Below are positions 34,989 to 44,090 of a stretch of 64,000 nt of DNA, in pieces. Every line of letters starts with the position of its first letter. The stretch's first letter is position 1. The stretch comes from an uncultured Desulfuromusa sp. Its GTDB lineage: Bacteria > Desulfobacterota > Desulfuromonadia > Desulfuromonadales > Geopsychrobacteraceae. The notes under the pieces were generated by a model that worked only from the letters and a program-made list of their open reading frames with translations, was not told the origin of the DNA and made no database searches. Made by a program: the position numbers and the translations under genes. The DNA is taken from positions 2,164,001 through 2,228,000 of the forward strand of contig NZ_OY776574.1 in NCBI RefSeq assembly GCF_963675815.1. Reading direction: 5' to 3'.

Positions 34989-35017
34989 GCTATACTCTCA
35001 ATTTTTTATTTCGTCAA
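34989..35017 (-). promoter_or_regulatory. sigma-70-like promoter of the ATP-grasp/GNAT/KamA operon
   Basis: On the minus strand, -35 TTGACG (35017-35012), a 17-bp spacer and -10 TATAGC (34994-34989). Transcription would start near 34981. Confidence 0.5.
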
Positions 35018-35165
35018 TATAAAAAATAGAGGCATGACCATTTTTTAGGAAATGGTTATTTATTGTTTAAAATCAGGTAGATAGAGCATAGATATTGCTT
35101 CTGTCCGGAGCCGAAAATATAATCCGTGAACCGTTGGAATGAGATCTTGAGTCTCCATGTAAGTG

Positions 35166-36539
35166 TCAGAGCTTTTCAAGGACCAGGGATGCGAAACTGA
35201 GGACAAAAAAGAATCCGCACATATCCGTTACCGTCGTTAGCAACGGGCTCGAAACCAGCGCCGGATCAAGCTTTGCCCGCTTCAGCAACAGAGGAATCAG
35301 CCCGCCAAGGGAAACGGCGACAATGGTGTTGACGGCTAAAGCACCACCGACCACAAGTCCTAAAAACGCATTTCCTTTCCAGACATAGGCGACGCCACCC
35401 AATAGAATTCCGAGAGCTAAACCATTCAAAATCCCGAGGCTGGCTTCTTTTGCCAGAACCCGTAGCAGTTCTGTCGGGCGCACCAAACCCAGTGAAAGCT
35501 CTCGCATACTGACTGCGACAGCCTGATTGCCGGAACAGCCGCTCATATCGCTGACCATGGGTAAAAAAACGGCCAAGGCAATAACAGCAGCCAAAGTGTC
35601 CTGATAGATGGCTATAACACTGGCCGCGATAATGTTCAGAACAATATTCAAGGACAGCCAGGATAGCCGTCGTCCGGAGCGGGCCAGCAGAGGCATGGAG
35701 CGAAACTCCTCACCGCCGACAATCCCTGAAAAGCCGAGAAACTGGTCTGTACTCTGGTTGTTTTTTTCTTCTTCGACCGCCTCCGGAAGAACAATGCCCA
35801 GAAGCTGCGAGTGGTCGTCAACAACCGGGGCTCCGAACAGATTATGTTCTTCAAAAAAGTTGTGCAGTTCTTCGAGGGAGTCATTGACGTTGACCCGGTA
35901 GGGGTTGTTGATCATCAGGGTGGCAAGTTTTGTCGTCCGCTTCGGAAACAACAGATCGCGCATCCGCAGAACCCCTTGAAGATGATTATTATCATCTGTG
36001 ACATAGAGGTATTGGACATCGTATTCCGCATATTTTTCACGATTGGTCTGCAGCTCTTCAAGAACGTCCTGAACGGTCTGCTCGCTTTGAAAGTCCAGAA
36101 ATTCTGATATCATCAAGCCACCGGCGGTATCATCTTCGTAGGCGAGGAACTGCCGGGCTTCTTCTGCCTCTTCCGGAGTCATTTGATCGATAATTGCGTG
36201 AGCGTCTGCCTTGTCCAGTTCGCCGAGGATGTCAGCAACATGATCGCTGTCCAGCTCTTCAAGAATAGCTGCCGCATGTTCCGGTTCCAGTTCCTCAATC
36301 AGGTCCGCGCCCTGAGTATCGGAAATGTCTTCAATAACATCAGCTGCATCCTCGGGATTGAGCAGTGTTAATAACCGGGTTTGCTCCTCGGAATTCAACC
36401 GGGAAACAGCCAATGCTGTATCGGCAGGAGTTATACTGTCCAGAAAGGCGACAATCTGTTGCGGATCATCTGTATTGATTTGGGTTGAAAGTTCTTCCCA
36501 GGGTTTTTCCAGTTCTTTTTCCTGCTCAAGGGGTTCCAT
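35166..36539 (-). CDS. mgtE: MgtE family magnesium transporter
   Basis: A 457-residue Mg2+ channel/transporter. The cytoplasmic N domain of repeated helical units (EELEPEHAAAILEELDSDHVA) spans about 20-140, tandem CBS domains about 140-265, and five membrane helices follow (about 290-457) with the pore motif region SMRELSLG. MgtE closes when cytosolic Mg2+ is high. ATG 36539 follows AAGGACATCCCT; the longer frame starting at 36581 lacks a site. I see no M-box-like Mg2+ riboswitch upstream. Confidence 0.94.
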   Translation of the reverse strand: MEPLEQEKELEKPWEELSTQINTDDPQQIVAFLDSITPADTALAVSRLNSEEQTRLLTLLNPEDAADVIEDISDTQGADLIEELEPEHAAAILEELDSDHVADILGELDKADAHAIIDQMTPEEAEEARQFLAYEDDTAGGLMISEFLDFQSEQTVQDVLEELQTNREKYAEYDVQYLYVTDDNNHLQGVLRMRDLLFPKRTTKLATLMINNPYRVNVNDSLEELHNFFEEHNLFGAPVVDDHSQLLGIVLPEAVEEEKNNQSTDQFLGFSGIVGGEEFRSMPLLARSGRRLSWLSLNIVLNIIAASVIAIYQDTLAAVIALAVFLPMVSDMSGCSGNQAVAVSMRELSLGLVRPTELLRVLAKEASLGILNGLALGILLGGVAYVWKGNAFLGLVVGGALAVNTIVAVSLGGLIPLLLKRAKLDPALVSSPLLTTVTDMCGFFFVLSFASLVLEKL

Positions 36540-36865
36540 AGGGATGTCCTTATGTCTCCGGTTTGTCGATCCTGTCATCAAAGCTCAAATATTCTGGTTT
36601 GCTTGAGTGTATATGAATGCCGGTGATGAATAGATTAGGGATTCAGATTCAAAATCACAGCTTATAGGCTGTTTTTTGAAAAATACAAGGAAAAAGCTTA
36701 ATGGTTATTTCCCTTTTCCGGAATCACGAATCTCTGCAAATAGCTCTTTAGTCCGCTATGAAAGAATCTTCTTGTCCATAGATGCTTTGGATGTTGTCAT
36801 CGTGCTATAATTCTCTTCAGTGACTTTTATAACTTTTGCTTTTCAAAGGAGAAGAGGACAATACA
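36540..36865. other. Divergent intergenic region between mgtE and the BI-1 gene
   Basis: This 326-bp AT-rich region must hold both divergent promoters. I see no convincing RNA structure, repeat or small gene. Confidence 0.4.
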
Positions 36866-37567
36866 ATGTACAGCCCGAACGAAACTTATACTGACAGCAC
36901 CCCGATAGCTATAAGCAACACTTTTTTCCGTAAAGTTTACCTCTGGATGACGGCAGGCTTAGCCCTGACAGCTCTGGCTTCTTATATGATGCTTTCCAGC
37001 CCGGCAGCGCAACAGATGATCTTTGGCAACAAGATGGTTTTTTACGGACTGATCTTTGCCGAACTGGGGCTGGTCATTGCCATGTCGGCCGCTATTAACC
37101 GGATCAGCGCGGCAACCGCGACGCTTATGTTCCTGGGATATTCAGCCCTGAATGGAGTTACTTTTGCGGCAATTTTCCTCCTTTATACAAACAGCTCTAT
37201 TGCCAGTGCCTTTTTTGTTACAGCGGGGACTTTTGGTGCGATGAGTGTCTACGGTTACGCGACGAAACGTGATCTGACCGGTCTTGGCAGCTTTCTGTTT
37301 ATGGGGCTGGTTGGAATCATCATCGCGTCTGTCGTGAATATATTTCTTCAAAGTGAGATGATTTACTGGGTTACCAGTTATATTGGTGTTTTTGTTTTCG
37401 TCGGTTTAACGGCCTATGATACGCAGAAAATTAAACTGATCGGACAGGCTGGATTTGCCAGCGAAGAAGCTCGACATAAGGCGGCCATTCTGGGAGCTCT
37501 GCGGCTTTATCTCGATTTTATCAACCTGTTTCTGATGTTGCTGCGGATCATGGGGAATCGACGTTAA
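36866..37567 (+). CDS. Bax inhibitor-1/YccA family membrane protein
   Basis: A 233-residue inner-membrane protein with seven predicted helices and the family signature FVGLTAYDTQKIKLIG followed by LRLYLDFINLFLMLLRIMG. Bacterial members are proton- or calcium-leak-like proteins or FtsH modulators (YccA/YbhL). ATG 36866 follows AGAGGA; an upstream frame start at 36836 overlaps the ribosome-binding region. It is monocistronic, ended by a strong terminator. Confidence 0.93.
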   Translation: MYSPNETYTDSTPIAISNTFFRKVYLWMTAGLALTALASYMMLSSPAAQQMIFGNKMVFYGLIFAELGLVIAMSAAINRISAATATLMFLGYSALNGVTFAAIFLLYTNSSIASAFFVTAGTFGAMSVYGYATKRDLTGLGSFLFMGLVGIIIASVVNIFLQSEMIYWVTSYIGVFVFVGLTAYDTQKIKLIGQAGFASEEARHKAAILGALRLYLDFINLFLMLLRIMGNRR

Positions 37568-37622
37568 ATATCTTAGTAATCAATAAATAGTGTGGAGACA
37601 ATAATAATATCAGCACCCTCTG

Positions 37623-37655
37623 CCCCTGAACTTAAACGTTCAGGGGTATTTTTTT
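37623..37655 (+). terminator. intrinsic terminator after the BI-1 gene
   Basis: A perfect 9-bp stem CCCCTGAAC/GTTCAGGGG (37623-37631 with 37638-37646), a 6-nt loop and then TATTTTTTT. Confidence 0.9.
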
Positions 37656-37839
37656 GCGTAAGGAAAAGTGAGTCATCAAGCATTTGCCCCATTTCGGCGT
37701 TGTTATCCTGATTTTTTTGTAGATGTTTACATCGAAGTCATTTCCTGCTTTATCGCACCTCAGAATTAGTAAATTTCTCCTCAAGTGGTAAAATATAAGG
37801 GAGAAAATGCATCATAAATTTTTTCTTGAAGGGTGCTCT

Positions 37840-39504
37840 ATGCTGAATAACATTGAGATCGCAGGGCGAATCAAGCCCAGACCAATTGGCCAGATTGCAG
37901 ATCAATTAGGTATTGATAAGTCTGATCTTCTCCCTTATGGACGGGAAATGGCCAAGGTGCATACTCACGCTTTGCAGCGACCAGGATGCAGGAAAGGGCG
38001 TTTAGTTCTGATCTCAGCGACGACTCCAACAGTTGCCGGTGAAGGGAAAACAACGACCACAATCGGTCTGGGCCAGGCGTTTGCTAAATTGGGGGAATCG
38101 GTCTGCCTGGCATTGCGGGAACCTTCGCTTGGTCCCTGTCTGGGAATGAAAGGAGGGGCGACCGGAGGGGGGTATAGCCAGATTATTCCGGGTGATCGGA
38201 TCAACCTGCACTTCACTGGCGATTTTCATGCGGTCACCAGTGCCAATAATCTTCTTTCAGCGGTGATCGATAATCATATCTATCATGGTAATGCATTGAA
38301 TATTGATCCGCGCCGGATTCTCTGGCGACGGGTGATGGATATGAACGACCGCAGCTTGCGGCATATTGTTCTGGGTTTGGGAGGGAAGCAACAGGGGATC
38401 CCTCGTGAGGGGGGATTTGATATCACCGCAGCTTCTGAGGTGATGGCGATGCTTTGTCTGGCATCAAACCTGGATGATTTTCGCCGACGCCTTGAAAAAA
38501 CTTTGGTGGCCTTTACTTATGATGGAGAACCTGTTTTTGCTGAACAGTTGCAGGTGACCGGCGCCATGCTTGCCCTGCTTCGTGATGCCATTCACCCCAA
38601 TCTGGTTCAGAGTTTGGAAGGAGTGCCGACGTTCGTCCATGGTGGCCCTTTTGCCAATATTGCTCATGGTTGCAACAGTCTGATTGCCACCAGAATGGCT
38701 CAAAAGTATGCCGACTGGGCAATTACGGAAGCCGGGTTTGGTTTTGATCTCGGGGCCGAAAAGTTTTTTGATATCAAGTGTCGCGTGGGTGGTTTAGATC
38801 CGCTGGCCGTGGTGTTGGTGACCACAACCCGGGCGTTGAAACTGCACGGAGGGAAATCTGCAGATAATCTGGGTGGAAAAGACCTGCCGGCGTTACGCAA
38901 AGGATTGGATAATCTCGATAAACACATTGAGAATGTCCGCAAGTTTAATAAACAGCCGGTAGTCTCTCTGAATCTCTTTTCAGGTGATGATAGCGACGAG
39001 CTGGACTTGATTAAAAACCACTGTCTCAAGTTAAACACCTCGTTTGCATTTTGTGACCATTATGCCACCGGTGGAGAGGGAGCCATTGAACTGGCTAAAC
39101 AGGTGATGCAGGTTGCGCGTCAGAGTCGGCCTTATGCCCCTCTTTACCCTCTTGATCTTCCGGTAGAAGAAAAAATAAGGATTGTCAGCCGCGAGATGTA
39201 TGGCGCAGATGATGTTGCCTTTACCAAACAGGCGGCCAAAGACCTGCTCCAGATTCGCCAACTTGGTTTTGCAAATCTGCCGGTGTGCATTGCCAAAGCT
39301 CCCGGTTCGCTTGCAGATGATCCTCATTTATTGGGGCGACCACGTCATTTTGACATCACTGTCCGTGGGGTTCAAATTAATTCAGGAGCAGGTTTTCTGG
39401 TGGTTTTTACCGGCGATATTTTGCGTATGCCGGGATTACCGAAACGGCCTGCTGCTGAACGTTGGCAGTTGCAGCAGGATGGGTCTATTGGTGGTTTGGA
39501 ATAG
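37840..39504 (+). CDS. fhs: Formate-tetrahydrofolate ligase
   Basis: A 554-residue enzyme that forms 10-formyl-THF from formate, THF and ATP, feeding one-carbon metabolism. The ATP-binding segment TVAGEGKTTTTIGLGQAF is near residues 62-79; KGGATGGGYSQIIPG, DITAASEVMA and FVHGGPFANIAHG are family hallmarks. The length matches the family (~556). I prefer ATG 37840, preceded by GAAGGG, over ATG 37807. The FAD oxidoreductase operon starts 47 bp downstream on the same strand, so read-through is possible. Confidence 0.96.
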   Translation: MLNNIEIAGRIKPRPIGQIADQLGIDKSDLLPYGREMAKVHTHALQRPGCRKGRLVLISATTPTVAGEGKTTTTIGLGQAFAKLGESVCLALREPSLGPCLGMKGGATGGGYSQIIPGDRINLHFTGDFHAVTSANNLLSAVIDNHIYHGNALNIDPRRILWRRVMDMNDRSLRHIVLGLGGKQQGIPREGGFDITAASEVMAMLCLASNLDDFRRRLEKTLVAFTYDGEPVFAEQLQVTGAMLALLRDAIHPNLVQSLEGVPTFVHGGPFANIAHGCNSLIATRMAQKYADWAITEAGFGFDLGAEKFFDIKCRVGGLDPLAVVLVTTTRALKLHGGKSADNLGGKDLPALRKGLDNLDKHIENVRKFNKQPVVSLNLFSGDDSDELDLIKNHCLKLNTSFAFCDHYATGGEGAIELAKQVMQVARQSRPYAPLYPLDLPVEEKIRIVSREMYGADDVAFTKQAAKDLLQIRQLGFANLPVCIAKAPGSLADDPHLLGRPRHFDITVRGVQINSGAGFLVVFTGDILRMPGLPKRPAAERWQLQQDGSIGGLE

Positions 39505-39550
39505 GCTCTAACCTTCAATGAAACAGAGAGCAATTCGAGGAGGCTCAACA

Positions 39551-40996
39551 ATGTATGATGTCATCATTATCGGTGGGGGAGTTGTGGGCTGTGCTCTTGC
39601 GCGAGAGCTGTCTCGCTATAATCTGCAACTGGCACTGCTTGAAAAGGAGGTGGAAGTTGGTTTCGGCACAAGTAAAACTAACTCGGGGATTATTCATTCA
39701 GGACATCACTCGCCGGATGCCACGCTTAAAAGCCGATTCGAATGGGCCGGTAACCAGATGTGGGATGACCTTGCCCGGGATCTAAAGTTCGGTTTTAAGC
39801 GGATTGGTGAATTGCTCATAGCGCAGCGCCCCGAGGATTTAAAATTTCAGGAGAATCTTAAGCGTCAGGGAGAATTGCGAGGAGTAACAGGTCTTGAACT
39901 CTGGGGACAGAAACGGCTGCAAAAAGAAGAACCCAACCTCAGCCACGACATTCTTCAAGCTCTCCATGCACCAACTGCAGCGGTTATTAATCCTTATGAG
40001 GCGTGCTTCGGATTGATTGAATCTGCTCGCCAAAACGGAGTTGAGCTCTTTTGTTCTCATCCGGTCATGAGCATCAAAAAAAATGGAGAGGGGTTCTCTG
40101 TCCATACGCCGCAACAAAATTTCCAGAGTCGTATTGTTCTCAATGTTGCCGGGGTGTTTGCGGACAAGATCGCAGCAATGGTCAATGCCGATAATTTTAA
40201 AATATTCCCCCGCAAGGGTGAAGAATATATGTTGGATCGTCGGCTGCAGGGGATTGTGACTCACCTGATTTTCCCAACCCCTTCAGCGACCAGCAAGGGG
40301 GTGTTGATTATCCCGACTGTTGATGGCCCGATTATGGTCGGTCCAACCGCAGAAGATGTCAATGATCGGGAAGATTTCTCAACCAGCTTTGCCGGGGCGT
40401 CTAAAGTCTTTGCATCGGTGCGTAAATATTGTCCGGCGATTTCTGAACGTGACACCATTACTGAGTTTGCAGGGCTGAGGGCGGTCGCTGATACCAATGA
40501 TTTTATTATCGAACCCTCATCGGTGGCTGGTTTCTATAATATTGCCGGAATCCAGTCACCCGGCCTGACTGCGGCTCCAGCCATTGCCACCTATGTAACT
40601 GATATGCTCCGTGCCGATGGTTTGGCTCTGGTGAAAAAAGATTACTGGAAGGCAGATATTGACGGGCCACCCCGTTTCTCACGGATGACACCAGCAGAGC
40701 AGAAAGCCGCAATTCTGAAAGATCCGAGGTATGGGAGAATCGTCTGTCGTTGTGAATCGGTGACTGAAGCGGAGGTGCTCTATGCAATTCAACATGGTGC
40801 CCGTACCCTTGACGGGGTGAAGTTCAGGGTGCGGGCCGGAATGGGACGTTGTCAGGGGGGATTCTGTACGACCAGAATTATGGACATTCTGTCGCAGACC
40901 CTGGGAATTCCGTTGACGGAAATAACCAAACGGGGTCGGGGATCAGAAGTTTGTATCCCACGGCACGATAATATCGCAGCAGGGGATGGTGTATGA
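39551..40996 (+). CDS. FAD-dependent oxidoreductase with BFD-like [2Fe-2S] domain (GlpA-like)
   Basis: A 481-residue flavoprotein with the dinucleotide fold VIIIGGGVVGCALARELS at the N-terminus, a DAO catalytic region (about 1-360), and a C-terminal bacterioferritin-associated-ferredoxin-like domain with IVCRCESVTEAEV and GRCQGGFC, which should ligate a [2Fe-2S] cluster. It resembles the large subunit of anaerobic glycerol-3-phosphate dehydrogenase. ATG 39551 follows GAGGAGGC. It overlaps the next gene by four bases. No glycerol kinase or facilitator is nearby, so the substrate may be another 2-hydroxy acid or polyol phosphate. Confidence 0.88.
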   Translation: MYDVIIIGGGVVGCALARELSRYNLQLALLEKEVEVGFGTSKTNSGIIHSGHHSPDATLKSRFEWAGNQMWDDLARDLKFGFKRIGELLIAQRPEDLKFQENLKRQGELRGVTGLELWGQKRLQKEEPNLSHDILQALHAPTAAVINPYEACFGLIESARQNGVELFCSHPVMSIKKNGEGFSVHTPQQNFQSRIVLNVAGVFADKIAAMVNADNFKIFPRKGEEYMLDRRLQGIVTHLIFPTPSATSKGVLIIPTVDGPIMVGPTAEDVNDREDFSTSFAGASKVFASVRKYCPAISERDTITEFAGLRAVADTNDFIIEPSSVAGFYNIAGIQSPGLTAAPAIATYVTDMLRADGLALVKKDYWKADIDGPPRFSRMTPAEQKAAILKDPRYGRIVCRCESVTEAEVLYAIQHGARTLDGVKFRVRAGMGRCQGGFCTTRIMDILSQTLGIPLTEITKRGRGSEVCIPRHDNIAAGDGV

Positions 40997-42252
40997 ATAG
41001 TCCACTGAAAAAACAGTATGATGTGGTGATCGTCGGTGGTGGCCCCGCCGGATTAGCGGCAGCTTTGAGTGCCCGGAAGTCCGGAGCAGGGGATATCCTT
41101 ATTATTGAGCGGGAAGTTGAAGCCGGTGGTATTCTCAACCAATGCATCCACAGTGGTTTTGGTCTGCACCATTTCAAGGAGGAATTGACGGGTCCTGAAT
41201 ACGCTGAACGCTTTATTGGCAGCGTCCTCTCCGAGAACGTCACTGTCTTGACTAACTCATATGTGATTGATATCAGTCCTGCCTTGCAAGTGGAGATTAT
41301 CAGTGGTCAATGCGGCTATTTGAGTCTGCAGGCGAGGGCTGTTGTTTTGGCCATGGGGTGTCGTGAGCGGACGCGAGGGGCAATCCGTACCCCTGGATTC
41401 AGGCCTGCCGGGGTCATGACTGCAGGCTTGGCACAAAAACTGGTGAATATGAAAGGTCTTCTTCCCGGGCGGCGGATTGCGATTCTTGGTTCCGGTGATA
41501 TCGGTCTGATCATGGCGCGTCGTTTGGCTTTAGAGGGATGTGATGTCGTTGGCGTCTATGAATTTTCTCCCTACTCCAGTGGTCTGACCCGCAATGTGGT
41601 TCAATGTCTCGATGATTTTGATATCCCTCTTCACCTCTCTGCAACTGTCGCGTTTATTCATGGGCGTGATCGTGTTGACTACTTGACAATTGCGCCGGTG
41701 ATCAATCAGAGCACTCCTGATCTCAGTCGATCCTGGGATGTTGATTGCGATACGCTCCTCCTTTCTATTGGTCTGATTCCGGAAAACGAACTTTCAACCA
41801 AGCTCAGATTGCATATGGATGCAGCGACCGGTGGCCCGCAGGTGAGCAGCACTCTGGAAACGTCTCTGCCGGGGGTCTTTGCTTGCGGCAACGTATTGCA
41901 TGTCCATGACATTGTCGATTTTGTTTCGGAAGAATCTCTTCGGGCGGGGCAATTTGCGGCTGAACTGGCTATGGGAAAACGTCGTCCCGGTGACAATATT
42001 GCTTTACAGAAGGGGGCTAATATTGCTTCCTGTGTTCCTCACAGTCTTTCCCCTGACCGTGAGCAGGTTATCTACCTTCGAGTCAAACAGCCGATGAAAA
42101 ATTGCACTCTAACCCTCGGCGATCGTTATGAGAAAAAATTTCGTATGCTGATTCCCGCAGAAATGATCCGACTGACCCTTGCTCCTGAGGTTCTTGACCA
42201 CTACTTCGGCGATAATCTGAAAATCGAAGTTCACCCGCAGGAGGTTGAATAA
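40993..42252 (+). CDS. NAD(P)/FAD-dependent oxidoreductase (GlpB/HcnB-like)
   Basis: A 419-residue flavoprotein with VVIVGGGPAGLAAALSARKSG at the N-terminus, the segment AGGILNQCIHSGFG, a second nucleotide fold RRIAILGSGDIGLIMARRL near 157-176 and the C-terminal GVFACGNVLHVHDIVD. Such proteins pair with GlpA-like subunits to pass electrons onward. ATGA overlap with the upstream gene and zero spacing to the downstream gene indicate a tight operon. Confidence 0.88.
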   Translation: MNSPLKKQYDVVIVGGGPAGLAAALSARKSGAGDILIIEREVEAGGILNQCIHSGFGLHHFKEELTGPEYAERFIGSVLSENVTVLTNSYVIDISPALQVEIISGQCGYLSLQARAVVLAMGCRERTRGAIRTPGFRPAGVMTAGLAQKLVNMKGLLPGRRIAILGSGDIGLIMARRLALEGCDVVGVYEFSPYSSGLTRNVVQCLDDFDIPLHLSATVAFIHGRDRVDYLTIAPVINQSTPDLSRSWDVDCDTLLLSIGLIPENELSTKLRLHMDAATGGPQVSSTLETSLPGVFACGNVLHVHDIVDFVSEESLRAGQFAAELAMGKRRPGDNIALQKGANIASCVPHSLSPDREQVIYLRVKQPMKNCTLTLGDRYEKKFRMLIPAEMIRLTLAPEVLDHYFGDNLKIEVHPQEVE

Positions 42253-42639
42253 ATGGAAGAGAAGAAAACTCTGACCTGTATTGGTTGCCCGCTGAGTTGC
42301 CCATTGCAGTTGACCATTATTGATGGTGAAATTCAGGAAATTACCGGATATAGCTGTAAAAGAGGTGAAGATTATGCGCGTCAGGAATACACGGCCCCGA
42401 GAAGGATGGTGAGTACGACCATTGCTTGTACTTCGGGATTGTGGCCACGATTACCGGTTAAAACAGCTGCTGCGGTCCCCAAGGATAAAGTCATGGCTGT
42501 CGTTGAAAGATTGCACTGTCTCGAAATTTCAGCTCCGGTTCAGGTCGGTCAAGTTATTCTGGATGATGTTGCTGAAACCGGCATTGCGGTGATTGCAACC
42601 CGCAGTCTGCCTCTGCAGGAAACAGGACCGGCGTTGTAG
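42253..42639 (+). CDS. DUF1667 domain protein
   Basis: A 128-residue protein with CIGCPLSCPL at 9-18 and a later YSCKRGEDYARQE, together four cysteines that could hold a cluster or metal, then APRRMVSTTIACTSG and LPVKTAAAVPKDKV. DUF1667 proteins routinely follow paired GlpA/GlpB-like flavoproteins and are thought to act as their third subunit. The start codon abuts the stop of the preceding gene. It converges with xpt, leaving only 12 bp between stop codons. Confidence 0.9.
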   Translation: MEEKKTLTCIGCPLSCPLQLTIIDGEIQEITGYSCKRGEDYARQEYTAPRRMVSTTIACTSGLWPRLPVKTAAAVPKDKVMAVVERLHCLEISAPVQVGQVILDDVAETGIAVIATRSLPLQETGPAL

Positions 42640-42651
42640 TGACATGTCTGG

Positions 42652-43173
42652 TTATCGCAGGTCGTCCAGGGTCAGAATAGACTCGATATCCCGACGGTCT
42701 GATTTGTTGATGATGACAGCTGCTCCCACCATATTTGCCTCTGCTTGAGAGAGGATCTCTTCAATTGCTTTCAGGGTTGAGCCTTTGGCGAAAAAATCAT
42801 CAATAAATAAAATGTTATCTTGCGGGTGGAGAACCTCTTTGGAAACATAAAGGGTGGTTGATTCCTGTTTGGTAAAGGAGTAGCTGGCCGCAGCATAATA
42901 CTCCGGCATGGTGATAGGGCGTTTTTTCTTGGCATAGATAAATGGCACTTTTAGTTTCAGGGCGACAGCCTGGGCAAGCATGATGCCACTGGTTTCAGCT
43001 GTGAGGATCTTTGCGACCTGCAAATGGGCAAAGCGGGCGGCAAGATCATCCCCCAGTTGATGAATCAGAACCGGATCCACCATGTGATTAAGGAACTGGT
43101 CAACCTTTATGATCTCACCGTTAATCTCACCATCCAGTCGGATGCGTTCCAGTAACAGATTTGCTGCGCTCAT
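42652..43173 (-). CDS. xpt: Xanthine phosphoribosyltransferase-like protein
   Basis: A 173-residue type I phosphoribosyltransferase. The PRPP loop ILFIDDFFAKGSTL is clear, with KILTAETSGIMLAQAVA and YAKKKRPITMPE matching Xpt. It would convert xanthine to XMP for purine salvage. The C-terminus is shorter than typical Xpt (~190) and ends SILTLDDLR. ATG 43173 overlaps the upstream permease stop by four bases; a longer open frame to 43398 lies inside the permease gene and is not real. Its place in a nucleoside importer operon fits purine salvage. Confidence 0.87.
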   Translation of the reverse strand: MSAANLLLERIRLDGEINGEIIKVDQFLNHMVDPVLIHQLGDDLAARFAHLQVAKILTAETSGIMLAQAVALKLKVPFIYAKKKRPITMPEYYAAASYSFTKQESTTLYVSKEVLHPQDNILFIDDFFAKGSTLKAIEEILSQAEANMVGAAVIINKSDRRDIESILTLDDLR

Positions 43174-44090
43174 TTGCGATCCTCCCGGTCGTATGGAAGG
43201 CCCAGACCTTCCGGTTGCTGACTGGCTCCCTTTTGCAACCGTAATGTGGAAATGACCAGAACAAGGATGGTGAAAAAGTAAGGAAGCATCTGTAAAATAT
43301 GGGCGCTGATAGTTGTTCCCATGGCCTGGAAGCGCAGTTGCATTGCGGTGATTCCGCCAAACAGATAGGCTCCCACCAACGCTTTTTGACTTGACCATCC
43401 GGCAAAAATAACGAGCGCCACTGCAATCCAGCCACGACCTGCACTCATGTTTTCAATCCACATTGGGGTACTGGCCAGACTCAGGTAAGCGCCGCCGATA
43501 CCAACCAATCCGGAACCGACAGTCACGGCAAAGAAACGGTATTTGCTGACGGAAAATCCGCAGGTATCCGCCGCGGCAGGATTTTCACCGACACTGCGAA
43601 CTCCCAATCCCCACCGGGTGCGGTAAAAGAAAAACCAGATTGCAAATACCAGCAGGAAGCTGAAATAGATCAAAATATCCTGATTGAAAAAAGGCTTTCC
43701 GATAATGGGGATCCGGCTGAGTCCGGGAATGGCAAGTCGTTTAAATCCGATGATCGTTTGTCCGACCATCTCTTTGCCAAAAAGTGCTGTTATGCCAATC
43801 CCGAACATGGTCAGGGCCAAACCGCAGACAATTTGATTGCCGCGTAACTGAACGGTAATAAACGCATGGACGCTCCCGGCAATAAAAGTTGCACAGAAAG
43901 CGGCTAAAACTCCAACCAACAAAGAGCCGCTGAGATAGGTTCCGGAAAAACCAGCCAGTGCTCCGATTAACATCAGCCCTTCAATCCCAAGATTAATGAT
44001 CCCGGCGCGTTCATTGATAATCGCGCCAAGGGTGGCAAACAGGATAGGGGTGCCGGCACGGACAGTTGCATCAAGTAATATTTCAAGCAT
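43170..44090 (-). CDS. ABC transporter permease, BMP/nucleoside type (second)
   Basis: A 306-residue integral membrane permease of the BPD_transp_2 family (NupQ/YufQ-like), with TLGAIINERAGIINLGIEGLMLIGA as the family start and about nine to ten hydrophobic segments. Overlaps: eight bases with the upstream permease and four with xpt. It is predicted to form the channel heterodimer with its neighbour. Confidence 0.92.
   Translation of the reverse strand: MLEILLDATVRAGTPILFATLGAIINERAGIINLGIEGLMLIGALAGFSGTYLSGSLLVGVLAAFCATFIAGSVHAFITVQLRGNQIVCGLALTMFGIGITALFGKEMVGQTIIGFKRLAIPGLSRIPIIGKPFFNQDILIYFSFLLVFAIWFFFYRTRWGLGVRSVGENPAAADTCGFSVSKYRFFAVTVGSGLVGIGGAYLSLASTPMWIENMSAGRGWIAVALVIFAGWSSQKALVGAYLFGGITAMQLRFQAMGTTISAHILQMLPYFFTILVLVISTLRLQKGASQQPEGLGLPYDREDRK

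Larger units (their letters stand above)
34829..35165 (-). other. Leader and intergenic region upstream of the ATP-grasp operon
   Basis: The gap holds the promoter at 34989-35017 and a predicted leader of ~150 nt. The leader can form CTAAAA/TTTTAG, a CGC/GCG hairpin and a final CCTCA/TGAGG hairpin followed by TTTTT (34865-34884). I could not match it to lysine, SAM, TPP or guanidine riboswitch consensus. A weak hairpin (ACCATTT/AAATGGT) near 35030-35050 may end mgtE transcripts. Confidence 0.4.

Noticed and set aside
43174..43398. N-terminal extension of xpt
   Set aside because: It overlaps the permease coding region, while the Xpt family start matches the ATG at 43173.
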